Shown here in pieces: positions 53,881-62,618 of a stretch of DNA of 64,000 bases. The translations under genes and the position numbers were made by a program. Origin of the DNA: Stenomitos rutilans HA7619-LM2 (GTDB lineage Bacteria; Cyanobacteriota; Cyanobacteriia; Leptolyngbyales; Leptolyngbyaceae); NCBI GenBank assembly GCA_019358945.1, contig JAHHIE010000008.1, positions 1 to 64,000 on the forward strand, given 5' to 3'. The notes under the pieces were generated by a model that was not told where the DNA came from, made no database searches, and saw only the letters and a list, made by a program, of their open reading frames with translations. Within the stretch, counting starts at the first letter, position 1. The number at the start of each line of letters is the position of its first letter.

Positions 53881-54456
53881 TTGAGTGCAACAACTGCTCG
53901 GTTTTTTATTGCTTTGTTACCGTCGCAGGCGATTCAGGACGAGGTGAGTGCGCTCAAGCAGGTGTTTGTCGATCGCTACAACAGTCGTGCGGCGCTGAAA
54001 TCGCCACCACACATCACCTTACAGCCACCCTTTGAGTGGAGCATTGAGGCGATACCACACCTCAGTGCAACGTTGCGTGAGTTTGGCGTGCAGGTAGCCC
54101 CGATGCCCATTGCGCTGTCGGGCTTCGGGGCGTTTGCGCCACGCGTCATTTATATCAATGTGATCAAGTCGCCGCCGTTGCTGATGCTACAAGCTGCGTT
54201 AGTGAGCCATTTAGAAGCGTCTTCAGGCATTGTGGATGAGGTCGGAAAATCACGATCGTTCACACCACACATGACCGTTGGCTTTCGGGATTTGACTAAA
54301 GAAAATTTCAAGCTCGCTTGGGCAGAGTTTCAACTTCGTCCGCTAGAGCGAGAGTGGCTGGCGACTCAGCTCACGCTGTTGCAGCACGACGGGCAGCGCT
54401 GGAACGTTCACAGCAGCTTTCCCTTTACAGGCGATGGAAAGGCGAATCTGTTCTAA
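53881..54456 (+). CDS. 2H-family RNA ligase/phosphodiesterase-like protein (LigT type)
   Basis: 191 residues, started at TTG because no ATG lies before the family-like sequence. The two H-x-T/S motifs that define the 2H phosphoesterase superfamily are present: PPHITL (His44) and TPHMTV (His130). The fold is that of bacterial 2'-5' RNA ligases/cyclic phosphodiesterases, which hydrolyse 2',3'-cyclic phosphates at RNA ends. Substrate not known. It follows the YciI-like gene divergently. Confidence 0.85.
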   Translation: MSATTARFFIALLPSQAIQDEVSALKQVFVDRYNSRAALKSPPHITLQPPFEWSIEAIPHLSATLREFGVQVAPMPIALSGFGAFAPRVIYINVIKSPPLLMLQAALVSHLEASSGIVDEVGKSRSFTPHMTVGFRDLTKENFKLAWAEFQLRPLEREWLATQLTLLQHDGQRWNVHSSFPFTGDGKANLF

Positions 54457-54571
54457 ACATTCGCCCATCCAGGCAAAAGCAACGTTTTTTTGCCATTTCT
54501 GCAAGTTTGATCAATTCCGACTATTCTTTAATACTGTAAGTCAATCGGAAAACAGTGTTTGAGGTCTGAGC

Positions 54572-55717
54572 ATGGCTATTTGGCAACGATTACAGCGGTG
54601 GCAACGAGGTTTCGAGCGTTGGTTCGGCAGTACGCGTGCAAAACGCCGTTGGCTAGGGTCGTTTTTGGTCGGAGTAAGTTTAGTCAGTGCGATCGCGGCT
54701 TGCTCTAGCAATAGCACGACGACGACCAGCAGTCCTTCTAGCCAAACGGTGGCTCAGCAGAGCAACGATGTGCAGTTGACACTGGTATCGTTTGCCGTCA
54801 CAAAAGCCGCTCACGATGCCATCATTCCCAAGTTTGTAGCGCAATGGCAAAAAGACCACAACCAGACGGTTTCCTTTGAGCAAGCGTCTTACGGTGGCTC
54901 TGGTTCCCAAACCCAAAAAGTGCTAGAGGGCGGGTTGGACGCTGATGTGGTGCATCTAGCGTTAGGGTTGGATGTCAACAAACTGGTGACGGCTGGACTG
55001 GTTTCTTCTGATTGGCAGCAGCAAGCACCGCACAATGGCATCGTCTCGCGATCGGTAGTGGCGTTGGCGACTCATCCTGGCAATCCTAAAGGCATTAACA
55101 GCTTTGCCGATTTGACTAAACCTGGAGTGACGCTGGTGACCGCTAACCCTAAAACGTCTGGAGTGGCGCGCTGGAACTTTCTGGCGCTGTGGAACTCGGT
55201 GGTGAAAGCGGGAGGGGACGAAACAAAAGCACTGGATTTTGTCACTCAGGTGTACAAAAATGTGCCAGAACTGCCAGGAGATGCTCGTGTGGCAACAGAA
55301 ACCTTTTACAAGCGCGGGTTGGGTGATGTGCTGCTGAATTACGAGAATGAAATCATCTTGGCGAAGCAACGGGGTGAGAAGGTGGAGTACGTTGTGCCTG
55401 ATGTGAATATTTCGATCGAGAATCCTGTTGCGATCGTGGAGAAAAATGTTGCCAAGCACGGCAACCGCGACGTTGCAGAGGCGTTTGTCAAATTCTTGTA
55501 CACCCCCGATGCTCAGGCAGAATTTGCGAAAGTTGGCTTCCGCCCGGTTGATGAGGCGATCGCGAAAGAAAAAGAAGTGATGACAAAATATCCGACTGTC
55601 CCCACTCTCAGCACGGTGCAGGACTTTGGTGGTTGGGAGCAGGTGCAGCAGAAATTCTTTGAGGATGGTGCCATCTTTGACCAGATTCAAACTCGCATCA
55701 AGCAGACGAAATCGTGA
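54572..55717 (+). CDS. sbpA: sulfate/thiosulfate-binding ABC transporter protein
   Basis: Solute-binding protein for sulfate uptake. 381 residues: a basic N-terminus, a membrane segment with lipobox SAIAACSS (Cys44), a Ser/Thr-rich linker, then the Sbp fold. Ligand-binding blocks are visible: FAVTKAAHDAIIPKF, SYGGSGSQTQKVLEG (about 107-121), DVVHLALG, VTANPKTSGVARWNF (about 189-203) and GDVLLNYENE. The CysT/CysW/CysA parts are not in the window, so it presumably serves a transporter encoded elsewhere. The length is slightly above the family because of the extended N-terminus. Confidence 0.92.
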   Translation: MAIWQRLQRWQRGFERWFGSTRAKRRWLGSFLVGVSLVSAIAACSSNSTTTTSSPSSQTVAQQSNDVQLTLVSFAVTKAAHDAIIPKFVAQWQKDHNQTVSFEQASYGGSGSQTQKVLEGGLDADVVHLALGLDVNKLVTAGLVSSDWQQQAPHNGIVSRSVVALATHPGNPKGINSFADLTKPGVTLVTANPKTSGVARWNFLALWNSVVKAGGDETKALDFVTQVYKNVPELPGDARVATETFYKRGLGDVLLNYENEIILAKQRGEKVEYVVPDVNISIENPVAIVEKNVAKHGNRDVAEAFVKFLYTPDAQAEFAKVGFRPVDEAIAKEKEVMTKYPTVPTLSTVQDFGGWEQVQQKFFEDGAIFDQIQTRIKQTKS

Positions 55718-55770
55718 GCTTGTTTGATTGCTGGTTCAGTCTCCAAGGCGCACCCAGAAACGTGTTTGCC

Positions 55771-56892
55771 TCAGCTCGCGTGGATGTCTTCAATGGGCAA
55801 TGGCTCAATAGGTAGATAGCCCTCCAACAGCAGATCTGGCCCAATCTGTCGCCATTGTTTCTGCGTTAAAATCACAGCCTCCGTCATTTCTGTCGCGCCT
55901 AAATCACCGATCGGAGAAGGCGCATTTGTGCCTCCAATGATTTTGGGTGCGATGAAAGCCAGCACTTTTTGTACCGCACCATCTACGATCGCCCGTGCTG
56001 CCAGTGTGCCACCACATTCCCACAACACGCTGAGGCAACCGCGATCGTACAGGTTCTTCATCACAGCAGAAGGGGTCAAAGGGCTGATTCTGATCACGTC
56101 AACGCCTCGCTGCATCAATACATTTTGCTTCTCTTGTGAAGCATTGGTTTGAGTGAAGACGATCGTGGGAGCAACTTTTGTATCCCAGATTTGGGCATCA
56201 GACGGTAGGTCGAGCGATCGGCTCATCACGACTCGTAGCGGTGTCGTTTCCTGGCGACTGGTCAGTAAGGGATTATCACGCCGCACGGTATTTCCGCCAA
56301 CGATAATGGCATCACAAGCGACTCGTAATTTGTGAACCTCAGCACGCGCAGCCGAACTCGTCACCCAGGCGCTATGTCCTGTAGTTGTGGCAATCTTGCC
56401 ATCCAGCGTCATGGCGTATTTCAAAATGCCAAACGGACGGTGATACAGAATGCGATGAATGAAGGCTTCGTTCAGGGTACGACAGTCGGCTTCTTCAATC
56501 CCTACTATCACCTCAATGCCTGCCTCTCTCAACCTTGCAATGCCGCCACCCGACACTCTCGGATCAGGATCGACCATGCCCACGACAACTCGACTGACTC
56601 CTGCCGCCACGATCGCCTCCGAGCAGGGTGGCGTCCGTCCGTAGTGATTGCAGGGTTCCAGGTTGACGTAGAGGGTGGCACCACGGGCACGATCGCCCGC
56701 CTGCCGCAAGGCAAACACTTCGGCGTGGGGCTGACCTGCGGCGGGATGAAAGCCTTCACCCACGATCGTACCCTCCTGCACAATCACCGAACCCACGAGT
56801 GGATTGGGTGCCGTGCGTCCCAACGCCTGCCGCGCCACCTCCAGACAGCGTTGCATTAGAGCACGATCGTTGATACCCAGATCATCAGTCAC
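55771..56892 (-). CDS. ribD: bifunctional riboflavin biosynthesis deaminase/reductase
   Basis: Converts diamino-hydroxy-ribosylaminopyrimidinone phosphate in two steps, deamination then NADPH reduction, on the way to riboflavin. 373 residues. Deaminase domain (about 1-145) with zinc ligands H56 (HAEVFAL), C81 and C90 (PCNHYGRTPPC) and proton-shuttle E58. Reductase domain (about 150-365) with YAMTLDGKIAT, VGGNTVRRDNPLLT and LWECGGTLA. Start is GTG at 56890-56892. It lies 11 nt after the stop of the upstream gene at 56904 and is probably co-transcribed with it. Confidence 0.94.
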   Translation of the reverse strand: MTDDLGINDRALMQRCLEVARQALGRTAPNPLVGSVIVQEGTIVGEGFHPAAGQPHAEVFALRQAGDRARGATLYVNLEPCNHYGRTPPCSEAIVAAGVSRVVVGMVDPDPRVSGGGIARLREAGIEVIVGIEEADCRTLNEAFIHRILYHRPFGILKYAMTLDGKIATTTGHSAWVTSSAARAEVHKLRVACDAIIVGGNTVRRDNPLLTSRQETTPLRVVMSRSLDLPSDAQIWDTKVAPTIVFTQTNASQEKQNVLMQRGVDVIRISPLTPSAVMKNLYDRGCLSVLWECGGTLAARAIVDGAVQKVLAFIAPKIIGGTNAPSPIGDLGATEMTEAVILTQKQWRQIGPDLLLEGYLPIEPLPIEDIHAS

Positions 56893-56903
56893 TCCCTACT
56901 CCC

Positions 56904-57302
56904 TCACTTCGCAAGGCTGGCTTTGTATGCCGCCCAACCACCCAGATGCGAAATGTCTTCCCAGCCATATTTCTCGATCAGTTCGCGAGGGTAGAGAATC
57001 GCGGTCAGCACTTCGCCATCTTCCAGCACCACATCGGCAGGATACATATCAGGTGGTTCAGTTGCCAGGAGGTGTTCATACTGGGCGATCGTCAATTTAT
57101 ATACTTCACCTGGAATCGAAATCCCGCCGTCTGCTACTTCATAAATCGCAGGATGCCAGCCATCTGCTGCCGAGTGTAAACGATACTGTGGGCGGGTTTT
57201 CGCTTCCCGAATAAACGTTGCGGATTGCAAATTGCCGTGGTCAGGTTGGCCCCGCAGCGCCGAACCACAAATAAAGACTCTCACACCAGTTGTTTCGGTC
57301 AT
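56904..57302 (-). CDS. allophanate hydrolase C-terminal-domain-like protein
   Basis: 132 residues. The visible blocks are RVFICGSALRGQPDHGNLQS, RPQYRLHSAADGWHPAIYEV and GISIPGEVYKLTIAQYEHLL, then PADVVLEDGEVLTAILY. They match the C-terminal domain of allophanate hydrolase (AtzF/DUR1), a gamma-glutamylcyclotransferase-like fold, found here as a separate small protein. It lacks the amidase part. Its neighbour 57434 is an N-carbamoyl-amide hydrolase, so both may belong to ureide or carbamoyl-compound breakdown. The ATG is at 57300-57302, and it shares a 131-bp divergent region with 57434. Confidence 0.75.
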   Translation of the reverse strand: MTETTGVRVFICGSALRGQPDHGNLQSATFIREAKTRPQYRLHSAADGWHPAIYEVADGGISIPGEVYKLTIAQYEHLLATEPPDMYPADVVLEDGEVLTAILYPRELIEKYGWEDISHLGGWAAYKASLAK

Positions 57303-57433
57303 TGTGCCCCTAGTTTTGTACAGCCTGAACTACCACGTGCCGTTTGATTGTTCTAAGTTTAGGGTTAGCAGGTCTTTGTTACAAGCCAGGTCTTCGTTAG
57401 AGGCCAGTACTATCGCAAATCACGATCGAGGGG

Positions 57434-58687
57434 ATGCTTATGCCTGTTCTTTCTACACTTACAGTCAACGGCGATCGCCTCAACCGCTCGCTCTTTCAAT
57501 TAGCAGAAATTGGCAAACTGCCAGACGGTGGGGTCAGTAGGGTTGCCTTTACGACCGATGATTTACTCGCGCGTCAGCAGGTAAAAGGCTGGATGGTTGC
57601 TGCTGGTATGACCGTTCGCATTGATGCGGCGGGTAACATCATTGGTCGGTATGCCGGACGATTTGATGATGCGGCAGCACTAGCAACAGGTTCGCATATT
57701 GACACGGTGCCTATCGCAGGTCGCTACGATGGCTGTTTGGGCGTGCTGGCAGGCATTGAGGTCGTGCGATCGCTCCACGAAGCCAACATTCAGCTCGATC
57801 ATCCACTTGAAGTCATTGTGTTTACTGATGAAGAGCGCTCAGTGCTGGGCTGTAAAGCGATGGCGGGCGAAGTAAAAGAACCCGCAGAGTACTATGCTCG
57901 TCTCGATGGTTCGCCCATTCAAATGTGTTTAGAAAAAGTAGGCGGCGACTGGTCAAAGATTGCCACGGCGAAGCGCGATCGCTCCCAGGTTGCCGCTTTT
58001 GTCGAACTCCATGTCGAGCAGGGCGGCGTACTGGAACATCTGGAACGACCGATCGGGGTAGTCGATGGCATCGTCGGACAGTATCGCTTTGCGGTGAACG
58101 TCATGGGGCGCATGAACCACGCAGGCACAACCCCCATGCACATGCGAAAAGATGCCTTGGTTGCTGCCGCGCAAATGGTGCTGGCCGTGAACAAAATCGG
58201 CACCGAGATTCCGGGTGATCAGGTCGCTACGGTCGGCTATCTCAACGTGTCGCCCAACGCGACCAACACGGTTCCTGGCAACGTCGATTTTCGCATTGAC
58301 TTGCGCGATCTCTCACAGAGCCACCTGGAGTTGCTGGTCAGCCGCATGAAGGACGAGTTTGCCGCGATCGCCGCTGCCACCAACACCGACTTCAATCTCC
58401 GCGAAACCCTTCACATTTTGCCGACCCTCGCGGCTCTTCATGTGAAAGAGGTCATCAAACACGTCTCTGAGCAACTGGATTTGCCCTACACCTGCCTTCC
58501 CAGCCGTGCCGGACACGATGCCCAGGAAATTGGACGCTTCACCGATATGGGCATGGTCTTTGTGCCCAGTGTGGGTGGGATTAGTCACTCGATTGATGAG
58601 TATACGTCTCCCGAACACTGCACTCAAGGCGCAAACGTCCTGCTGCACACCTTCTTACAGTTGGATAAAGTGTATCCGATCGAGTGA
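57434..58687 (+). CDS. M20-type hydantoinase/carbamoylase (allantoate amidohydrolase-like)
   Basis: 417 residues with the di-zinc amidohydrolase signature of the AllC/N-carbamoyl-L-amino-acid hydrolase group: GSHIDTVPIAGRYDG (86-100, His88 and Asp99), TDEERS (Glu133-Glu134) and ELHVEQG (His193), then RAGHDAQE near the C-terminus. It cleaves a carbamoyl or ureido group from its substrate; candidates are allantoate, ureidoglycolate or N-carbamoyl amino acids. GAGGGG upstream of the ATG at 57434 supports this start over the ATG at 57440. Confidence 0.88.
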   Translation: MLMPVLSTLTVNGDRLNRSLFQLAEIGKLPDGGVSRVAFTTDDLLARQQVKGWMVAAGMTVRIDAAGNIIGRYAGRFDDAAALATGSHIDTVPIAGRYDGCLGVLAGIEVVRSLHEANIQLDHPLEVIVFTDEERSVLGCKAMAGEVKEPAEYYARLDGSPIQMCLEKVGGDWSKIATAKRDRSQVAAFVELHVEQGGVLEHLERPIGVVDGIVGQYRFAVNVMGRMNHAGTTPMHMRKDALVAAAQMVLAVNKIGTEIPGDQVATVGYLNVSPNATNTVPGNVDFRIDLRDLSQSHLELLVSRMKDEFAAIAAATNTDFNLRETLHILPTLAALHVKEVIKHVSEQLDLPYTCLPSRAGHDAQEIGRFTDMGMVFVPSVGGISHSIDEYTSPEHCTQGANVLLHTFLQLDKVYPIE

Positions 58688-58723
58688 TCCACAGCATCTT
58701 GAGCGTTGGGATGAGAAGAAAGC

Positions 58724-58997
58724 CTCATTTAAGACGATCGAAGACTCATTAATGACCTATCTGATCTGCATCAATGAGGCTCGGAACCTCGTAAATGAAT
58801 CTTACAGACCTCATTCAAGACCAGCAAAGACTCATTCACCAGCCTCCAACACTCATTAACGAGCCTCCAATATGCATGAATGAGTAGCCGCAACCTCATT
58901 AACGAGCCTCCAGAACTCATTCACCAGCATTCTCAGACTCATTTTTGACCATCCAAGACGCATTAAAGAGTCTCAGAAGCGCGTGAATGACGATCGA
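58724..58997. repeat. degenerate tandem repeat, period about 21 bp, about 13 units
   Basis: Each unit resembles AGACTCATTAACGAGCCTCC plus one base, with CTCATT as the best-kept core (for example at 58851-58856, 58893-58898 and 58915-58920). Unit lengths are 21-22 bp. There are no spacers, and no frame through it makes a convincing protein. It lies between the convergent ends of the carbamoylase and the 167-residue gene, 58688-59060, and I see nothing else there except a C/A-rich tract at 59010-59050. Confidence 0.75.
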
Positions 58998-59060
58998 CAC
59001 CTTCACCGCCACCTATTACACCCCACACCCCACACCATACACCCCATACCCCACGCCCCC

Positions 59061-59564
59061 TCACCCCGCTTCCACTCGCGCCGCCACCAGGTTACTCGTC
59101 GCGACCTTTGACGGTCTGCCCTTAATCGCTTTAAACCGCTCACCCAACTGCTCTGCCGAGCTTTTTAGCCCCGGTCGGGTCTTCGCTGCCATCTTGATAT
59201 AGTCATACACACCCAGGCTGCTGGTCATCGCTTCACTGCTCACCGCCATCAACGTATCATCTACCTGCTCGGTCAACTGCCGCAAGCTAAACAAAAACTC
59301 GGTAAGGACAGTCATCAACCGATAATCGCGCCCAAATTCTGCAAGGTCAAAGCTGGCTGGCAGCACATCGGGGTTCGCCTGCGCGATCGTCAGGCTATTG
59401 CTCACAAAGGCAAGACTTTTATCCCCCATTTTGAGCAGTCGGCGACGTTCTTCTGCGGTCAAGTTCACGAGAAACGGTAGCGCTTGCTGAATCGTGGCAA
59501 AGGCTGCTTTAACCTGCTCAATCTCTTTGTCTGAAAGAGTGGCGCTAATGTTTTGGTAGGGCAT
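59061..59564 (-). CDS. conserved-looking helical protein of unknown function
   Basis: 167 residues. MPYQNISATLSDKEIEQVKA then QALPFLVNLTAEERRRLLKM and EAMTSSLGVYDYIKMAAKTR then PGLKSSAEQLGERFKAIKG are all helical and charged, with a Leu/Phe-rich core. I recall proteins with this pattern (LPFLVNLTxEER; KTxPGLKxxAEQLGxRF) in diverse bacteria, including cyanobacteria, without a known role. The ATG is at 59562-59564. No cysteine or membrane segment. Confidence 0.7.
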   Translation of the reverse strand: MPYQNISATLSDKEIEQVKAAFATIQQALPFLVNLTAEERRRLLKMGDKSLAFVSNSLTIAQANPDVLPASFDLAEFGRDYRLMTVLTEFLFSLRQLTEQVDDTLMAVSSEAMTSSLGVYDYIKMAAKTRPGLKSSAEQLGERFKAIKGRPSKVATSNLVAARVEAG

Positions 59565-60111
59565 ACGATGCTCCTGATGAATTGATGAATGGGTGAATCG
59601 GAAGGTTGCCGATCGGGGCTAAGATGGATGCGATCCATAGTCCAGCGTTCCCACCCAGGAGTCCACCGTAACGGTACGATTGCACCCTGATTCACTTAAC
59701 TCACGGATGACATCGTTCTCGATCATGCTCTGTAAGGGCGATATTATACGAAAAAATTCTTATGATATCCCTCTTAACCCAGATATCACGAGAATGTAGA
59801 TGCGCGTAATGCTCGATTCGGGACATTATCGAGAAAAAAGTCTATGTAATAAGTTGTTAGCTGGCTCCGCAGAAAGCCCTTGCACTTGTTTTTCGAGGTT
59901 GTCTGTCAGTTCGAACGCGCCCGGACATCGATCTGTTAAGGCAGTCCTTGCGGCTCTGCCTGCGGTGGCGCGATCGCTCAAAAGGTTATCGGTGAGAACA
60001 GAAGCGAGGAGCGAGGGGCGGTTCTGAGAACGCTCAAGGGGCGATCGCATTCTAGAAATTAGTCGTGATATTGTCCGAATAAAGGATTAACGCTAATCTA
60101 AGGAGTGCGCA
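59565..60111. other. 547-bp gene-free region before the AraC-type gene
   Basis: No convincing gene, RNA or repeat. TAAGGAG at 60100-60106 is the probable ribosome site of the AraC-type gene. Confidence 0.45.
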
Positions 60112-61273
60112 ATGTCATGCTCGCAGACAAATTCGCAGTCAAACTTTGCACAGAACCAACCGAGTGACCATCCAGATCCGCCTCCAAAGTTTTCTGATAC
60201 CATAACCGCGTCACCAACCCAGACGAGCTACGAAGCAGAGTGGAGCAGTGCCACTTTAGAGTGCTACTGTATGCCAGCAGGGGAAAATCCAGAATTCTGT
60301 CTCGATCACTATGTCATTGCGATTTATTGCGGGCAAGGCATCAAGGTAGAGTCGAAAGTGGAGGGGATTGCAAATAGGCGGTGGCAAAAATTAACCCATT
60401 TCGACGGTGCCATAACTCTCATTCCCATGCATCATTCCTGCTGGTCGCGCTGGCAGCAGCCCTTTGAAGCTATCGTGCTAAATTTGAAGCCAGATTTGCT
60501 GACCCACAGCGCCGCAGAATTGTTGGCGGTCGATCAAGTTGAACTACTACCTGGGAATCTACTTGACGATCCACTGATTCTTCAGATTGGACTGGCTCTT
60601 AAAGCCGATCTGGAGTCTCGCAGACCGGGTGGGCGACTGTATGCCGAAACGTTGACCAATGCCCTGGCAGTCCATCTAGTGAGGAATTACTCATCTCACC
60701 AGCACAAGTCGATTCATCTTTCGGGGGGCTTGTCTCCTACACAACTGAAATCCGTAATTGACTATATCCATGAGCATCTATAGCAGTCCTAAATCATTTG
60801 TGAGATTGAGAGGCTTTGTGAGAAAGGATTCCAGTGGAATCCTTTCTCACAATCCAAATAGGATCGCTATAGATCGGGATCTGGGCTTGGAGGAATTAGC
60901 CGCGATCGCCCAACTCAGCCCCTATCACTTTTGTCGGTCTTTCAAACAATCGACTGGCTTCACGCCTCATCAATACCTGATCCGCCAACGAGTCGAGCGG
61001 GCAAAGCTGTTGTTAAAGGACGGCAAGATGGGAATTTTGGAGGTGGCGATCGCTTGCGGTTTTACCCATCAAAGCCATCTCAATCGGCACTTCAAACGTT
61101 TAACAGGCATGACCCCAAAAAATTTTCTCAACCATAGCAATTTTGTGCAAAAGAACAGCAGGGCTGTGCAAGATTGTGCAAATGCATTTGATGTAATCTA
61201 CTTCCAAGTAAGAAACCTTTGCCTACAGGCTTTAGCAGCAGCTTGGACATTTCAAACATTCATCGATTGCTGA
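60112..61273 (+). pseudogene. AraC-family transcriptional regulator, broken by a small insertion
   Basis: Two reading frames (60112-60783 and the end of 60758-61273) together make one AraC/XylS-type regulator. The N-terminal part (about 223 residues) is a ligand/dimer domain ending in LKSVIDYIHEHL, the start of the HTH region. The second continues DRDLGLEELAAIAQLSPYHF, then CRSFKQSTGFTPHQYLIRQR and CGFTHQSHLNRHFKRLTGMT, the two helix-turn-helix motifs. Between them sits a 91-bp insert that adds a stop codon (TAG at 60781-60783) and shifts the frame. Without it the frame closes exactly as HL-DRDL. As found, the gene makes a truncated protein without the DNA-binding domain. The gene starts at ATG with AAGGAG upstream. 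Confidence 0.88.
60779..60871. mobile_element. MITE in the AraC-type gene, flanked by TA
   Basis: The insert begins TATAGC at 60779-60784 and ends GCTATA at 60866-60871. The first 27 bases match the reverse complement of the last 27 with few differences. TA occurs at each border, as expected for a TA target duplication typical of IS630/Tc1-type elements. Inside is a perfect 16-bp palindromic arm pair (GTGAGAAAGGATTCCA at 60818-60833 and its complement at 60835-60850). No protein is encoded, so it would need a transposase from a related full-length element. Confidence 0.8.
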
Positions 61274-61356
61274 TTGGTATTGCAAAATGCATTCTATTTC
61301 ATAGCTGTAGTAATAGGCTGAATACTCTGTTTTAGGTGTTGAAAGTGTCTAATTGT

Positions 61357-61385
61357 TTTGTCGCGCGATTTTTTGTCGCGCGATT
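61357..61385. repeat. two-copy direct repeat in the leader of the 306-residue gene
   Basis: TTTGTCGCGCGATT is present at 61357-61370 and again at 61372-61385, one base apart, about 100 bp before the start codon at 61484. A paired binding site for a regulator is possible. Confidence 0.5.
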
Positions 61386-61483
61386 GTAGATTACTGGACG
61401 GTGAACGGCTTCAGACCCCAAAAATCATTTCAAGTATTTTTCTTTATTCCCCAGTAAGTATTATATGAAGGTTCATACTTTTT

Positions 61484-62404
61484 ATGTTAGCAACTCTCAT
61501 TAATCTAGAAAAAACACATAATGGCTTAAAATCTCTACCTGATGGTCAAAACCCTGCAATTGATCTTGGACTTTATGCTTGGTTGGAGCAAGCAGATGAT
61601 GATGGTGCTAGCACTAGCGCGCCTAGTGCTAGCCCTAGCACTCCTGGTACTAGCTCTAGCACCCCTAGTAGGTATGTAGGTATAGCATTATTTCAAGAAA
61701 AAAAGATGGATAGCCAAATTGTCCCTGGGAATATGGCATACACTGCTGTTGACAAAAAGGGTTGGTGGATCCAAGCAGTTAAAGTAACCATATGGGTTCA
61801 AGAGAACAAATCTGACGGGGCTAATCTCTTTCAGCTTATGTACGGAGAACCAAAGACTCTTAATAGAGATGGTACTTCCACCAGTGCAGCGAGTCTTAAC
61901 TTGGGGGCTAGTGGCGGTATGATGAGTGGTGGACCAACGGTCACCGGAAGTGCTAGTGGAGAGTGGACGAACACGACTTCTTTTTCATATAAGGATTTTA
62001 CACTGTATGATCGTTCAGCAAATAATAAACTCATACACGAATGGAGCTTGACAGGATATAAGGATGCAAATACAGCGGGTCACTTCCAGAAAGCAAACAT
62101 ACCATTGCCTCCTCCTGCTGCTATTTCAAACTTCTCTGTCATTGAGCAGGGTTCATGGAAAGTACCCGATGGTATTGAAGAATGCCTTGTGAAAATAATC
62201 ATTGACGTAGACTTCAAATTTTGCGGTGGTGTTTATGCACTGGTAAAAACTTTTTACAATAGAGCGAACACACCTAGACAGGTGGAAGTTAGCAAAGTAA
62301 TCAGTCTAAAAGTAGATCCTTCGACTGGCAAATCAGATCAGACCGACGAGATTGTCATTGAGATGACCGAGCCTGCCCTTCACGTTTTTGATGAGGACGA
62401 ATAG
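61484..62404 (+). CDS. unrecognised protein with a leukocidin-like stem segment, possible pore-forming protein
   Basis: 306 residues, ATG start with GAAGG upstream. After 38 residues comes a low-complexity Ser/Thr/Pro stretch (about 45-62), then beta-rich sequence with WWIQAVKVTIWVQENKS. Residues about 138-180 read LNLGASGGMMSGGPTVTGSA, then SGEWTNTTSFSYKDF, with alternating small polar and apolar residues. This resembles the membrane-inserting stem of leukocidin/hemolysin-type beta-barrel toxins. The C-terminus is acidic (ALHVFDEDE). No signal peptide is seen, which argues against simple secretion. I do not recognise the family by sequence. The surrounding DNA is A+T-richer and lacks HIP1 octamers. 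A non-toxin beta-sandwich protein is equally possible. Confidence 0.6.
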   Translation: MLATLINLEKTHNGLKSLPDGQNPAIDLGLYAWLEQADDDGASTSAPSASPSTPGTSSSTPSRYVGIALFQEKKMDSQIVPGNMAYTAVDKKGWWIQAVKVTIWVQENKSDGANLFQLMYGEPKTLNRDGTSTSAASLNLGASGGMMSGGPTVTGSASGEWTNTTSFSYKDFTLYDRSANNKLIHEWSLTGYKDANTAGHFQKANIPLPPPAAISNFSVIEQGSWKVPDGIEECLVKIIIDVDFKFCGGVYALVKTFYNRANTPRQVEVSKVISLKVDPSTGKSDQTDEIVIEMTEPALHVFDEDE

Positions 62405-62618
62405 GGAAACTCGACTAATTGCTTAACTGTAAATAAAAGAAGCTTGGAAGTGCTGATTTTACGTTGCCATTCTCAATGAGACTTAATTTTTTTGATGTTC
62501 CTTTAAGTAATATGGGCGCTCTAAGAGCAATTGACCTAATTACCGTGTAGCCCTAAATTTTTCCTGCTTTGCTTGTAAAAATTACTTGCTTTTACTTTCT
62601 ATCAGAGGCATTACTGAA

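Noticed and set aside
58724-58997. CRISPR-like array
   Set aside because: Units are degenerate and adjoin directly, without unique spacers, and no cas gene is present.
59826-60050. 74-residue minus-strand frame
   Set aside because: No family-like sequence and no ribosome site; treated as chance.
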